Shown here: piece by piece, positions 33,821-42,597 of the stretch
Numbering within the stretch: position 1 is the first letter of the stretch
Layout: each line of letters begins with the position of its first letter
Source: an uncultured Clostridia bacterium
GTDB lineage: Bacteria > Bacillota > Clostridia > Oscillospirales > Ruminococcaceae
Reading direction: 5' to 3'
Assembly (NCBI GenBank): GCA_944382875.1
Contig: CALWNQ010000012.1
Span: forward strand, 1 to 64,000
DNA length: 64,000 nucleotides
Program-made: the position numbers and the translations under genes
Notes under the pieces: generated by a model
Seen by the model: the letters and a program-made list of their open reading frames with translations, nothing else
Told to the model about the DNA's origin: nothing
The model's database searches: none

Positions 33821-34800
33821 TGAATTTTGATTCTTTTGTCGGCAACAAGTCCGCTGTTCGCGCCGTTCGGATGGCGGCAGAGAATGGCGGCACCGGCCAT
33901 GCCTGGCTTTTCTGCGGAGAAGCTGGGACAGGCAAAAAAACATTGGCATCTTTATTTGCGCAGGCGCTTTTATGCGGCGGCGGGGAAGCAAAACCCTGCG
34001 GCCGCTGCGGTGCCTGCCTGAAATTTTTAAAGGGCGCTCATCCGGACATTTCGGTAATACGCAAACCGGCGGACAAGTCCTTTATCCTAGTGGAGCAGAT
34101 CCGGAAAGTGCGGGAGGAGATCTATATTCGGCCAAATGAGTCGGAATATAAGATTGTGCTGATCGAAAACGCGGATAACATGAATCCGGCCGCTGCCAAC
34201 GCGCTGTTAAAGGTACTGGAGGAGCCGCCTGCTTATGCTGTTTTTTTGCTGACGGCGGACAATGAGCGGAAGCTTCCCGAAACGATTGTGTCCCGCTGCC
34301 GGACGGTAGAGCTGTTTGCAGTGCCGCTGCCGGAAGCGAAAGATTGGCTCTCCCGCCGGATGCCGGGCGCTGATCCGGCTGAGCTGTCGGCGGCGGTGCT
34401 GTATGGGGGCGGAAATCTGGGGCGGAGTCTCAGCTTTTTAGAGGATACCGCCGTCCGCCGCGGATATGAGCAGGCATTGGAATTGGCCAGGGCGCTGACG
34501 ACCAGGCGGGAATTTGATGTTTTGGAAGCGCTGGCCCCGTTTGAAGGGGACCGCAGCGGGCTTTTGCGGTTGATGGAGGATTTTGACCGGCTGCTGGGCA
34601 GAGTTGCTGCCTGCAAGTTCCGGACAGGACAAACTGATCCCGATGCCGAAGCGTTATCAGCCCGTATATCTCCGCTTCGGGCAGCGGCACTGCACGATAC
34701 GCTGGATGAGCTGCGCAGCGCTCTTTTTTACAACGCGAACTGTGCGTTAACCGCGGCGCTTCTCGGCGCACGGCTGAAAACAGTGATGGAAACCGTTTAA
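33820..34800 (+). CDS. holB: DNA polymerase III subunit delta prime
   Basis: A 326-residue clamp-loader subunit. The Walker A-like loop GEAGTGKKT (residues 33-41), the zinc module (Cys 52, 60, 63, 66, in LCGGGEAKPCGRCGAC), VLIENADNMNPAAANALLKV and the sensor-type SRCRTVEL are visible. It loads the beta clamp onto DNA. It is translationally coupled to darA: the stop and start share one base. Confidence 0.93.
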   Translation: MNFDSFVGNKSAVRAVRMAAENGGTGHAWLFCGEAGTGKKTLASLFAQALLCGGGEAKPCGRCGACLKFLKGAHPDISVIRKPADKSFILVEQIRKVREEIYIRPNESEYKIVLIENADNMNPAAANALLKVLEEPPAYAVFLLTADNERKLPETIVSRCRTVELFAVPLPEAKDWLSRRMPGADPAELSAAVLYGGGNLGRSLSFLEDTAVRRGYEQALELARALTTRREFDVLEALAPFEGDRSGLLRLMEDFDRLLGRVAACKFRTGQTDPDAEALSARISPLRAAALHDTLDELRSALFYNANCALTAALLGARLKTVMETV

Positions 34801-34816
34801 ATAGAAAGGCTTTGTT

Positions 34817-35683
34817 ATGACCGAAATTATTGGTGTTCGATTTCAAAATAGTGGAAAAACCTATTATTTCTCTCCCGATGGGCAGCAACTTGCTGTGGGA
34901 CAGAAAGTAATTGTCGAAACGGCGCGCGGTGTGGAGTGTGGCAGCGTTTCGATTGCCAACAAGATGGTGGAGGACGAACGGATCGTGGCTCCGCTTAAGA
35001 GTATTATCCGTGCGGCTGACCAGAAGGATCTGGCGCAGTTGGAAGAGAACGAAAAAAAAGAGAAGGAAGCGTTCCGGATCTGCGAGGAGAAGATTGCACG
35101 CCACAAATTGCAGATGAACCTGGTGGATGTGGAATACACCTTTGACAATAATAAAATTCTGTTTTATTTTACGGCGGACGGCCGGATCGATTTTCGGGAA
35201 TTGGTCAAGGATTTGGCTGGTGTTTTCCGCACCCGGATCGAGCTGAGACAGATTGGCGTGCGCGACGAAGCCAAAATGCTGGGCGGATTGGGGATCTGCG
35301 GGCGGCCGTTCTGTTGCTCCACTTTCCTCAGCGATTTCCAGCCGGTTTCGATTAAGATGGCCAAGGAACAGGGGCTTTCCCTCAACCCCACTAAAATTTC
35401 CGGGACCTGCGGACGGTTGATGTGCTGCTTAAAATATGAACAGGATGCCTACGAATCCCTGCTGAAAATTACCCCGAAAAATGGCGCGATCGTTCAGACG
35501 CCGGATGGTCGCGGCGTTGTAGTGGACAACAATTTGCTTACCGGCGCATTAAAGGTTCAACTCGACAACCGGCCGGATGCGGCTCCTTCCGACTATAACC
35601 GTCGGGATGTGAAGATTATTCGGGATTCCACCATCAAGGTTGGAAAAGACGAGAAAAAGGCGTTGGAAAACTTGGAAGAATAA
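34817..35683 (+). CDS. ricT: PSP1-domain regulatory protein RicT (YaaT)
   Basis: A 288-residue protein with the PSP1 domain and the conserved cysteine block GICGRPFCCSTFLSDFQP plus SGTCGRLMCCLKYE. In B. subtilis YaaT (RicT) joins RicA and RicF in an Fe-S complex needed for competence, biofilm and sporulation through Spo0A phosphorylation and for RNase Y activity. It follows holB by 16 bases, the standard order. In Clostridia other roles are possible. Confidence 0.93.
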   Translation: MTEIIGVRFQNSGKTYYFSPDGQQLAVGQKVIVETARGVECGSVSIANKMVEDERIVAPLKSIIRAADQKDLAQLEENEKKEKEAFRICEEKIARHKLQMNLVDVEYTFDNNKILFYFTADGRIDFRELVKDLAGVFRTRIELRQIGVRDEAKMLGGLGICGRPFCCSTFLSDFQPVSIKMAKEQGLSLNPTKISGTCGRLMCCLKYEQDAYESLLKITPKNGAIVQTPDGRGVVVDNNLLTGALKVQLDNRPDAAPSDYNRRDVKIIRDSTIKVGKDEKKALENLEE

Positions 35684-35702
35684 AAGAAATTTGTTTCAGA
35701 CC

Positions 35703-35730
35703 TTGATTTTTGACGGAAATATGGTACAAT
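35703..35730 (+). promoter_or_regulatory. Probable ferredoxin promoter
   Basis: TTGATT (35703-35708), 16 bases ending TGG, TACAAT (35725-35730). A better-looking TTGACG at 35710 is too near for normal spacing. Confidence 0.5.
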
Positions 35731-35762
35731 AGAAACAAGAAATCGAAGGAGGTGTAATTCCT

Positions 35763-35933
35763 ATGGCATACGTGATTGGCGATGAATGCATCAGCTGCGG
35801 CCTCTGCGCGAGCGAGTGCCCCAACGACGCGATCTCCGAGGGAGAAGACAAGTACGTGATCAATGCAGACCTCTGCATCGACTGCGGCAACTGCGCAAAT
35901 GTCTGCCCTGCAGGCGCGCCCAAAGCTGAATAA
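35763..35933 (+). CDS. 2[4Fe-4S] ferredoxin
   Basis: A 56-residue clostridial-type ferredoxin, close to the classical length. Two full cluster motifs: CISCGLCASECP and CIDCGNCANVCP, each CxxCxxCxxxCP. It carries low-potential electrons to enzymes such as hydrogenase and pyruvate:ferredoxin oxidoreductase. AGGAGG precedes the ATG. It has its own promoter and terminator, so it is monocistronic. Confidence 0.97.
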   Translation: MAYVIGDECISCGLCASECPNDAISEGEDKYVINADLCIDCGNCANVCPAGAPKAE

Positions 35934-35948
35934 TTTCAGTTTAGAGAG

Positions 35949-35986
35949 AAACCGCTGTTTTCTTTTTGGAAAACAGCGGTTTTTTA
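35949..35986 (+). terminator. Strong Rho-independent terminator after the ferredoxin gene
   Basis: AACCGCTGTTTTC pairs with GAAAACAGCGGTT (loop TTTTT/G) and ends in six Ts. Confidence 0.95.
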
Positions 35987-36023
35987 TTTTGAACAAACTG
36001 CAACTAATATACACAATAAAAAT

Positions 36024-36048
36024 AATATCACTTAATATTAGTGATATT
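36024..36048. promoter_or_regulatory. 25-base dyad, possible operator or hairpin
   Basis: Perfect nine-base arms AATATCACT (36024-36032) and AGTGATATT (36040-36048) around TAATATT. It lies about 110 bases before the -35 box of the repeat-protein gene. Confidence 0.5.
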
Positions 36049-36158
36049 TGCATTAAAGAAAATATTCATACATATTACAATTATTTTGTTTTTAAATAAA
36101 TAAGGCATAATATATAAAATTATAGATATATAAAGTCACTTATTATACCATAAAATCC

Positions 36159-36187
36159 TTGACATAGTAGTGAATATCCTTTATACT
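36159..36187 (+). promoter_or_regulatory. Sigma-A promoter for the cell-wall-binding protein
   Basis: TTGACA (36159-36164) and TATACT (36182-36187), 17 bases apart, 67 bases before the ATG. Confidence 0.75.
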
Positions 36188-36253
36188 GTACATTGTTGAG
36201 TGTGTGCTGTTCTATTTCAAAAAAATATATGTGATTGTTAAGGAGGATGCATC

Positions 36254-38461
36254 ATGAACAACACTTTGAGAAAAATCGTTGCTGCTGCTCTTGCTGCAAC
36301 TGTATCCATTAGCGCTGGCGCCATGAGCGTTTCCGCTGCTTGGAATCAGAATGCTTCGGGACAGTGGAGTTGGACAGAAAACGGCAAAAAAGCAACCGGT
36401 TGGAAATTGATTAATGGCAAATGGTATTATATGGACCAAAATGGCACCATGCAGACTGGATGGAAGTTTATTAACGGAAAATGGTACCATCTGCAGTCTA
36501 GCGGTGCGATGACTACCGGCTGGGTAAAGGACAAAGGTGAATGGTATCATTTGAGTTCGAGCGGCGCGATGACCACCGGTTGGATGTGGGATGGCCAGAA
36601 ATGGTATCATCTGGGTTCGAGCGGCGCGATGACCACCGGTTGGATGTGGGATGGCCAGAAATGGTATCATCTGGAATCCAGCGGCGCAATGAGCACTGGT
36701 TGGGTCAAAGATAACGGCGAGTGGTACCATATGAATAGCAGTGGTGCAATGGAAACCGGCTTCTTTACCGTTGGTGATAAGACCTATTTTGCTTCCTCGA
36801 GTGGCGATATGCAGAGCGGTGTAGTAGAGATCAACGGGGATATTTACTACTTTGGCGATGAAAATGACGGCGCAATGAAAACCGGCCGCGTTAAAATTGA
36901 TGGTATCACCTATAATTTTAGCGAAACCGGTGAATGTGTCAGCACATTGAAACCTACTGCTGATGTTGCGTTTAACACTACTCCTGGCGGCAGTGTTAAG
37001 CCGGTTGAACCTACTGTTCCGGAAAAGCCTTCCGGCGGCGGTAGTGGAAGCGGAAGCAGCGACGGTGAAACTTCTGAGCCGGAGGAGCCCTCTACACTGG
37101 AAAAACTTACAAAAGTGATGCAGGATGCTCTTTCTTATCGTTATGACGATTTTACCTATACCAATCTTCCTGTTATTTCCGGCACACAGATCAGCTATAC
37201 ATGCGATCCGCAGGATGTCGTAGATGGTGAGGATGAAGAGGACCATACCAAAGCAACCGCTGACCTTGCTCGTTATCTTGGCGCACTTTATCGGGTTGGC
37301 GTTGAGCAGGACGCAGTATTCAGCGCAGATGATGCGATAACCTATGACGGTAAGGCATACAACTGGAAGGCAGAGAGTGCACGCTTGGGCAGCAATTGGG
37401 AAGATTCCGATGGGAATACCCTTGTTGCGGCAATTACAGAGGATTTGGCGTCTCTGGCTTCTACCGGCAGCGCGGATCTGGGACTCCAATATCAGGGCGA
37501 AGAAATTTCGATTCATATCCAGCTGAAATCCAAAGATGCTGTTACGGTAGGTAGCGAAGCTGCTTCTCTGACTTACAATCCTTCTATGAGCAGCTATGTT
37601 ACCCGCGATGAATCTGCCGAAATTACCAATGGGCAATCCATCTCCCAGCTGGAAACAGCAGAGATGGGCGAGGGTGGCCAGTTTGTCGTCTACTACACCG
37701 TTCCGAAGACCGGAATTGTTGCATTTGACAAACTCACTCTGAATTCTAACGGCAAAACTACCGAGTGGAGCGTCGATTCTGGTTCCGGCGAGTCGACCTG
37801 GCTTGGCAGCGATAGTAGCAATTACTATTTCAAATGGGGACACACTTTTGCGAAAAAGGATAGCAGCGGCGTATGGAACACCGTTGATAACCTGAAGTTT
37901 GATGAAACAATCACCTTTACAAACAAAGGCGTAATTGTGGCAACCCTTACCTACACCATTGACCTGTCCAATGTAACTGTGGAGGATCCTAATCCAGTTC
38001 AGATCGAAGATTCTGCTGTTTCTCTTGAATACGATCCTTCCATGAGCGGCTATGTTACGCAGGATGAATCGGCAGAAATTACAAACGGCGATTCTCTTGA
38101 CCAGGAAAAAGTGGAAACCATGGGCAGAGGCGGAGAGTTCGTTGTTTATTATACCGTTTCCAAAGAGGATGTCCCTGCTTTTGATAAGCTGACACTGAAA
38201 ACTGCTGATGGTAAAAAAATCGAATGGGAAGTAAACTCTGACACAGGGGAATCCACTTGGCTTGGCAATGACGGGGAAAACTACTACTTCAAATGGGGCC
38301 ATACTTTTGCGAAAAAGAATGTTGAAACCCAGGAGTGGGAGCTTGTAGACAACCTGAATTTTGCCGAAACAATTGAATTTTCTAAAAAAGGCGTAGTTGT
38401 TGCAACTCTGAACTATACCATTGATCTTTCTGACGTAACAATCAACCCTTCTGAGGACTAA
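36254..38461 (+). CDS. Secreted cell-wall-binding repeat protein with duplicated C-terminal domain
   Basis: A 735-residue secreted protein. The signal peptide (basic MNNTLRK, hydrophobic, likely cut near SVSA-AW) leads to about nine 20-residue cell-wall-binding repeats (pattern GW...GKWYYM...G.M.TG) of the choline/glucan-binding type up to about residue 225. A Gly/Ser/Glu linker follows at 260-285, then a region of unknown fold and two homologous C-terminal copies (about 430-580 and 580-735), each with DESAEITNG, ESTWLG and YYFKWGHTFAK. It has no recognised enzyme domain; a surface adhesin or structural role is likely. Start after AAGGAGG. Confidence 0.8.
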   Translation: MNNTLRKIVAAALAATVSISAGAMSVSAAWNQNASGQWSWTENGKKATGWKLINGKWYYMDQNGTMQTGWKFINGKWYHLQSSGAMTTGWVKDKGEWYHLSSSGAMTTGWMWDGQKWYHLGSSGAMTTGWMWDGQKWYHLESSGAMSTGWVKDNGEWYHMNSSGAMETGFFTVGDKTYFASSSGDMQSGVVEINGDIYYFGDENDGAMKTGRVKIDGITYNFSETGECVSTLKPTADVAFNTTPGGSVKPVEPTVPEKPSGGGSGSGSSDGETSEPEEPSTLEKLTKVMQDALSYRYDDFTYTNLPVISGTQISYTCDPQDVVDGEDEEDHTKATADLARYLGALYRVGVEQDAVFSADDAITYDGKAYNWKAESARLGSNWEDSDGNTLVAAITEDLASLASTGSADLGLQYQGEEISIHIQLKSKDAVTVGSEAASLTYNPSMSSYVTRDESAEITNGQSISQLETAEMGEGGQFVVYYTVPKTGIVAFDKLTLNSNGKTTEWSVDSGSGESTWLGSDSSNYYFKWGHTFAKKDSSGVWNTVDNLKFDETITFTNKGVIVATLTYTIDLSNVTVEDPNPVQIEDSAVSLEYDPSMSGYVTQDESAEITNGDSLDQEKVETMGRGGEFVVYYTVSKEDVPAFDKLTLKTADGKKIEWEVNSDTGESTWLGNDGENYYFKWGHTFAKKNVETQEWELVDNLNFAETIEFSKKGVVVATLNYTIDLSDVTINPSED
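36519..36714 (+). repeat. Tandem 60-base repeats encoding cell-wall-binding units
   Basis: Two adjacent 60-base units at 36541-36600 and 36601-36660 differ at only about two positions; the units before and after diverge more. Each codes one 20-residue repeat (WYHL-SSGAM-TGWMWDGQK). The near-identity points to recent duplication or gene conversion. Confidence 0.9.
37541..38456 (+). repeat. Two homologous ~150-residue domain copies
   Basis: The copies (about 37541-37990 and 38000-38456) share ESAEITNG, VVYYTV, FDKLTL, GESTWLG, YYFKWGHTFAKK and VATL-YTIDLS in the same order. At DNA level they have diverged, so the duplication is older than the 60-base repeats. Confidence 0.85.
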
Positions 38462-38467
38462 TGTTCC

Positions 38468-38501
38468 AAAAGCCCGTGTGCTGATGCACATGGGCTTTTT
38501 C
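38468..38501 (+). terminator. Rho-independent terminator after the repeat protein
   Basis: AAAAGCCCGTGTG pairs with GCACATGGGCTTTT (one wobble) around CTGAT, then Ts. Confidence 0.85.
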
Positions 38502-38537
38502 CGTTTTGCAAATATCGGATAAAATGATGTAGGCGAT

Positions 38538-38906
38538 TTACGGTGTGCCGCGGCGGGGGCGAGGCGATAATCCAAAGCTGATGGATAAAGCGGAATCTAC
38601 CGAATGCATGGTGTCAGGGGGGATTTCACCCATTTTTTCTTTTAGCCGCCGCTTGTCAAGGGTGCGAACCTGCTCCAACAGCACAATGGAGTTTTTTACC
38701 AGCCCACAGCTTTTTGCCTCAAGTGGGATGTGGGTGGGAAGATTGGCTTTGTCCTGCTGGCTGGTAATGGCGGCGGCGATGACGGTGGGGCTGTATTTGT
38801 TTCCCATGTCGTTTTGTACAATTAAAACGGGGCGGACGCCGCCCTGTTCCGATCCGACGACCGGGCTTAAATCGGCATAATAAATTTCTCCGCGTTTTAC
38901 GGACAT
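38538..38906 (-). CDS. MazF/EndoA-type mRNA interferase (PemK family)
   Basis: A 122-residue PemK-like protein: [40 protein letters not shown] and [16 protein letters not shown] match B. subtilis EndoA/MazF closely. It should cut RNA at short sites such as UACAU. The usual antitoxin (EndoAI-like, with AbrB or ribbon-helix-helix fold) is not found upstream; the preceding gene on this strand is an ABC ATPase 110 bases away. Start after AAAGGAG. The antitoxin may be coded elsewhere, as in some Clostridia. Confidence 0.88.
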   Translation of the reverse strand: MSVKRGEIYYADLSPVVGSEQGGVRPVLIVQNDMGNKYSPTVIAAAITSQQDKANLPTHIPLEAKSCGLVKNSIVLLEQVRTLDKRRLKEKMGEIPPDTMHSVDSALSISFGLSPRPRRGTP

Positions 38907-39016
38907 GCTGCATGGCTCCTTTCCGATGATGTTCGGGAATAGTATGGGCCCTTTCGGCGAGTTTCATTCACTGTATTTTATTGCGAGGGCGGAAGTTGTG
39001 ATACTCCTTGCGCAAT

Positions 39017-39691
39017 TCACGCGGAATTGCGGAGTTTTCCGTCCTGAATTCGGATAATTCGGCCTGCCATGGCGGCAACCGCGGGATCGTGGGTAATGAG
39101 AATAACAGTCCGTCCTTCCCGGTTTAAGGAAAGAAGCGTCTGCATGACTTCACTTCCGGTGGCAGAATCCAGGTTTCCAGTGGGTTCATCGGCTAGAATG
39201 AGCGGCGGGCTTGCAGCGATGGCACGTGCAATTGCCACACGCTGCTGCTGCCCGCCGGAAAGCTGAGCAGGACGATGCCCTGCGCGGTGGGAAAGGCCCA
39301 TCTTGCGCAGTGCCTCCTCAGCCAGCCGGCGCCGTTCCCCGGCTGCGATTCCGCGGTAGGAAAGCGGCAACTCTACGTTTTCCAGGGCGGTCAGGGTTGG
39401 AATCAGGTGAAATCCCTGGAAAATAAAGCCAATTTTGCGGTTGCGGATCCGGCTTAAACATCCTTCATCCTGAGAGCAGATGGGAATCCCATCCAGCAGA
39501 TATTCGCCTGAATCCGGCAAGTCCAGGCAGCCGAGCAGGTTCATCAGGGTGGATTTTCCGGAGCCGGAGCTTCCTACAATGGCGACAAATTCGCCGGATT
39601 CTACCGAGAAGCTGACGTTTTGAAGGGCTTCGACCGTGTTGTCGCCGGCATGATAGGTTTTACAGATGTTATTCATTTGGATCAGCGGCAT
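39017..39691 (-). CDS. ABC transporter ATP-binding protein, MacB/LolD type
   Basis: A 224-residue ATPase with Walker A GSSGSGKST, signature LSGGQQQRVAIARA, Walker B LILADEPTGNLDS and H-loop LITHD. The subfamily (FtsX-like permease partners, often for peptides, lipids or antibiotics) fits LLGCLDLPDSGEYLLDG. No permease gene is next to it on either side. The start at 39691 follows AAGGAGGA; the in-frame extension upstream covers trmL on the other strand and is not real. Confidence 0.88.
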   Translation of the reverse strand: MPLIQMNNICKTYHAGDNTVEALQNVSFSVESGEFVAIVGSSGSGKSTLMNLLGCLDLPDSGEYLLDGIPICSQDEGCLSRIRNRKIGFIFQGFHLIPTLTALENVELPLSYRGIAAGERRRLAEEALRKMGLSHRAGHRPAQLSGGQQQRVAIARAIAASPPLILADEPTGNLDSATGSEVMQTLLSLNREGRTVILITHDPAVAAMAGRIIRIQDGKLRNSA

Positions 39692-39783
39692 GGCAATTCC
39701 TCCTTGGCAATAGTTTGTCCCCGAAAAAGAGAAATATGTTCCGGGTGAAAATGAACAAAATTTAAAATCCGCACGAAACGCCC

Positions 39784-39811
39784 TTGTACTTTTGCAAATT
39801 TTTGGTATAAT
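39784..39811 (+). promoter_or_regulatory. Promoter for trmL-degV
   Basis: TTGTAC (39784-39789), 16 bases ending TGG, TATAAT (39806-39811). Confidence 0.6.
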
Positions 39812-39850
39812 AGAATTAGGTAAGTCTGCGGTTAAAGGAGGAAAATGGTT

Positions 39851-40363
39851 TTGACCCTTAATCTTGTTCTGGTGGAGCCGCAAATCCCTCAGAATACCGG
39901 AAATATCGCCAGGACCTGTTCGGTTACCGGCGCCAGGCTGCATCTGGTAAAACCGCTTGGTTTTGAAATCGACGACAAAAAGCTCAAACGTGCAGGACTT
40001 GATTACTGGCAGTATTTGGACATTCACTATTATGAAAACTGGGCGGAGTTTGCCGCCGCCAACCCCGGCCCTTATTATTTTTTTACCACAAAGGGGCGAA
40101 CGATTCATTCCGATGTGCAGTATCCCGACGGCGCCTATCTGGTTTTTGGGAGAGAAGACGCTGGATTGCCCGAGGAGCTTTTGGTGACCAGCCCGGAAAC
40201 CTGTGTGCGGATCCCCATGAAATCGGAGTGCAGGAGTTTGAATCTTTCTAATTCGGTGGCGATTGCCGCTTATGAGGCGCTCCGCCAATGGGGATATCCC
40301 CAACTGGAGACAAAAGGGCATTTGGCGCGGCTGAGCTGGGATGACCAGCCCGCAGAAATATGA
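39851..40363 (+). CDS. trmL: tRNA (cytidine/uridine-2'-O-)-methyltransferase TrmL
   Basis: A SPOUT methyltransferase of about 170 residues. TLNLVLVEPQIPQNTGNIAR, YLVFGREDAGLPEELL and RSLNLSNSVAIAAYEAL are diagnostic. It methylates the ribose of the wobble base in tRNA-Leu isoacceptors. The ribosome site AGGAGG (39836-39841) is only three bases from the ATG at 39845 but nine from a TTG at 39851, which gives the family's usual N-terminus; the ATG remains possible. Confidence 0.92.
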   Translation: MTLNLVLVEPQIPQNTGNIARTCSVTGARLHLVKPLGFEIDDKKLKRAGLDYWQYLDIHYYENWAEFAAANPGPYYFFTTKGRTIHSDVQYPDGAYLVFGREDAGLPEELLVTSPETCVRIPMKSECRSLNLSNSVAIAAYEALRQWGYPQLETKGHLARLSWDDQPAEI

Positions 40364-40382
40364 TGGAAGGACGGAAAAGTCA

Positions 40383-41258
40383 ATGAGAAAAATACAGATT
40401 GTGACCGATTCGGCTTGCGATATTCCAAAGGAGCTGGAAGAACGGCACCATATCCGCATTCTCTCGTTCCCGATCATTGTGGGAGAGGAGAGTTTTCTGG
40501 AACGTCGGGATTTTACGCCGGATGAGTTTTATCAGATTCTGGAATCTACTCCGCGAATTCCCAGCACGGCGCAGTACACCACCATGCAATTTGAAGAGCT
40601 TTATGAGGAACTGTATGCGGCAGACTGCACCGATGTGATCTATGTTTCCATTAACGCGAAAGCTTCCAGTACCAACGGGAATGCCCATCTGGCAAAGGAC
40701 TCCTTTTATGAAGCGCATCCCGAGGCGAAAGAAAAAATGGATATCTATATCGTGGATTCCAAAACCTATTCCCTCGGCTACGGCTATCCGGTGATTGAAG
40801 CTGCCAAAAAGGCGGAAAAAGGAGCAAAACCGCAGGAGATCATTTCCTATCTGGAAGATTGGTTCCGCTGCTGCCGGGTGGTGTTTGCCCCTTATTCACT
40901 GGAATTTGTGAAAAAGAGCGGCCGGGTGAGCTGTGCTGCGGCTTTTGTGGGCGAATTAATGGGATTGAAACCTATTATTGAATTTATCAACGGCGAAGCC
41001 GTCACTATTGGAAAGGTGCGGGGGGATAAAGCGGTGGTGCCGGCTCTCCTCAAAAAGATGCAGGCCGAGATGATTCCGCACACCCCCTATATCATTCTCG
41101 AAGGTTCGGAACCTTCTTATCCCGATACGATGGAGGCCGAAACCGAAAAGGCTTTCGGGGTGCCGCCGGTAATGCGGGTAAAGATTGGCGCGGCAATCAG
41201 CCTCAATGCCGGGCATAAGATTCTTGGCGTGGTTTATAAAGGCCGGCCGCGCGAATAA
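40383..41258 (+). CDS. DegV-family fatty-acid-binding protein
   Basis: A 291-residue DegV protein: IVTDSACDIPKELEERHHI, TSQPT-like STAQYTTMQFEELYEEL, ISINAKASSTNGNA and LMGLKPIIEFINGE follow the family in order. Gram-positive FakB proteins of this family bind fatty acids for phosphorylation by FakA; no FakA gene is here. Start at 40383; it is close behind trmL (20-base gap) and probably co-transcribed. Confidence 0.88.
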   Translation: MRKIQIVTDSACDIPKELEERHHIRILSFPIIVGEESFLERRDFTPDEFYQILESTPRIPSTAQYTTMQFEELYEELYAADCTDVIYVSINAKASSTNGNAHLAKDSFYEAHPEAKEKMDIYIVDSKTYSLGYGYPVIEAAKKAEKGAKPQEIISYLEDWFRCCRVVFAPYSLEFVKKSGRVSCAAAFVGELMGLKPIIEFINGEAVTIGKVRGDKAVVPALLKKMQAEMIPHTPYIILEGSEPSYPDTMEAETEKAFGVPPVMRVKIGAAISLNAGHKILGVVYKGRPRE

Positions 41259-41294
41259 ACATGCGGATTTTTACGAGATTTTATAGAAAATCCC

Positions 41295-41323
41295 TTGCAA
41301 AATTCCGGGAAATGAGATACAAT
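41295..41323 (+). promoter_or_regulatory. Promoter of pgk-tpiA-gpmI
   Basis: TTGCAA (41295-41300), 17 bases, TACAAT (41318-41323). Confidence 0.65.
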
Positions 41324-41374
41324 AATCTCAGGATTGTTTTATCTTTAACAATATGATTAGGAAGGATGACCAAC

Positions 41375-42586
41375 ATGACTTCGTACAACAAAAAAACCGT
41401 TGAGGACATCGATGTAAAAGGCAAACGTGTCCTCGTCCGCTGCGACTTTAACGTTCCCATGAAAGACGGCAAGATCACCAACGACAACCGTATCGTTGCT
41501 GCGCTGCCCACCCTGAAAAAGCTGATTGAAAACGGCGGCCGTCTGATTCTCTGCAGCCATCTGGGCAAACCGAAAAACGGTCCCGAAGAAAAATTCAGCC
41601 TGGCTCCGGTTGCTGTCCGTTTGAGCGAGCTGCTGGGCAAAGAGGTTGTTTTTGCCAATGATGACAATGTGGTCGGTGAAAATGCCAAAGCCGCTGTTGC
41701 CGCTATGAAAGACGGCGACGTAGTCCTTCTTCAGAATACCCGTTTCCGCAAAGAAGAAACCAAGAATCTCCCCGAGTTCAGCCAAGAGCTCGCAAGCCTT
41801 GCGGATGTGTATGTCAACGACGCGTTCGGCTCTGCCCACCGTGCACACTGCTCCACTGCCGGCGTGACCGATTATATCAAGGAAACTGCTGTAGGCTACC
41901 TCATGGAAAAAGAAATCAAGTACCTCGGCAACGCAGTCAACGATCCGGTTCGTCCTTTCCTGGCCATCCTGGGCGGTGCGAAAGTTTCCGACAAGCTGAG
42001 CGTTATCGAAAACCTGCTCAACAAAGTGGATACCCTGATTATCGGCGGCGGCATGGCTTACACCTTCCTCAAAGCAAAAGGCTACGAGGTTGGCACCAGC
42101 CTGGTTGACGATGAAAAGGTTGAGTACTGCAAAGAGATGCTCAAGAAAGCAGAGGAAAAAGGAGTCAAGCTGCTTCTGCCTGTTGACACCGGAATTGCGG
42201 ATGCATTCCCGGATCCCATTGACGCGAAAATCAGCGTGAGCTATGTGGATTCCGACAAGATTCCGGCCGACAAAATGGGCCTTGACATCGGACCGAAAAC
42301 ACAGGAGCTGTTCGCGGCTGCTGTGAAAGAAGCCAAGACGATTGTCTGGAATGGACCGATGGGCGTATTTGAGAATCCCACTCTGGCTGCCGGCACTCTG
42401 GCTGTTGCAAAAGCAATGGCTGAGGCAGACGCGACCACTGTGATCGGCGGCGGCGACTCTGCTGCGGCTGTGATGCAGCTGGGCTATGCTGACAAGATGA
42501 CTCATATCTCCACCGGCGGCGGCGCTTCCCTGGAATACCTGGAAGGCAAAGAACTCCCCGGCATCACCTGCATCAACAACAAATAA
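41375..42586 (+). CDS. pgk: Phosphoglycerate kinase
   Basis: A 403-residue [23 protein letters not shown] near the N-terminus, LVNDAFG-type [30 protein letters not shown] and the [14 protein letters not shown] nucleotide-binding block. It makes ATP from 1,3-bisphosphoglycerate. The ATG at 41375 is eight bases after AGGAAGG; an ATG at 41366 overlaps that site. First gene of a glycolytic operon. Confidence 0.97.
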   Translation: MTSYNKKTVEDIDVKGKRVLVRCDFNVPMKDGKITNDNRIVAALPTLKKLIENGGRLILCSHLGKPKNGPEEKFSLAPVAVRLSELLGKEVVFANDDNVVGENAKAAVAAMKDGDVVLLQNTRFRKEETKNLPEFSQELASLADVYVNDAFGSAHRAHCSTAGVTDYIKETAVGYLMEKEIKYLGNAVNDPVRPFLAILGGAKVSDKLSVIENLLNKVDTLIIGGGMAYTFLKAKGYEVGTSLVDDEKVEYCKEMLKKAEEKGVKLLLPVDTGIADAFPDPIDAKISVSYVDSDKIPADKMGLDIGPKTQELFAAAVKEAKTIVWNGPMGVFENPTLAAGTLAVAKAMAEADATTVIGGGDSAAAVMQLGYADKMTHISTGGGASLEYLEGKELPGITCINNK

Positions 42587-42597
42587 GTTTTGACCGC

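Larger units (their letters stand above)
35987..36253. other. AT-rich intergenic region, no gene
   Basis: About 270 bases, strikingly AT-rich compared with the rest of the window, between the ferredoxin terminator and the repeat-protein gene. It holds a dyad (36024-36048) and a near-consensus promoter. No open reading frame, tRNA or other gene is seen. Confidence 0.7.

Noticed and set aside
36212..38575. A 787-codon open frame on the minus strand across the repeat-protein gene
   Set aside because: It has no ribosome site at its start, its translation has no family resemblance, and it mirrors the composition of a real secreted protein with signal peptide, promoter and terminator on the plus strand.
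39692..40477. In-frame extension upstream of the ABC ATPase
   Set aside because: It overlaps trmL on the other strand, and AAGGAGGA marks the real start at 39691.
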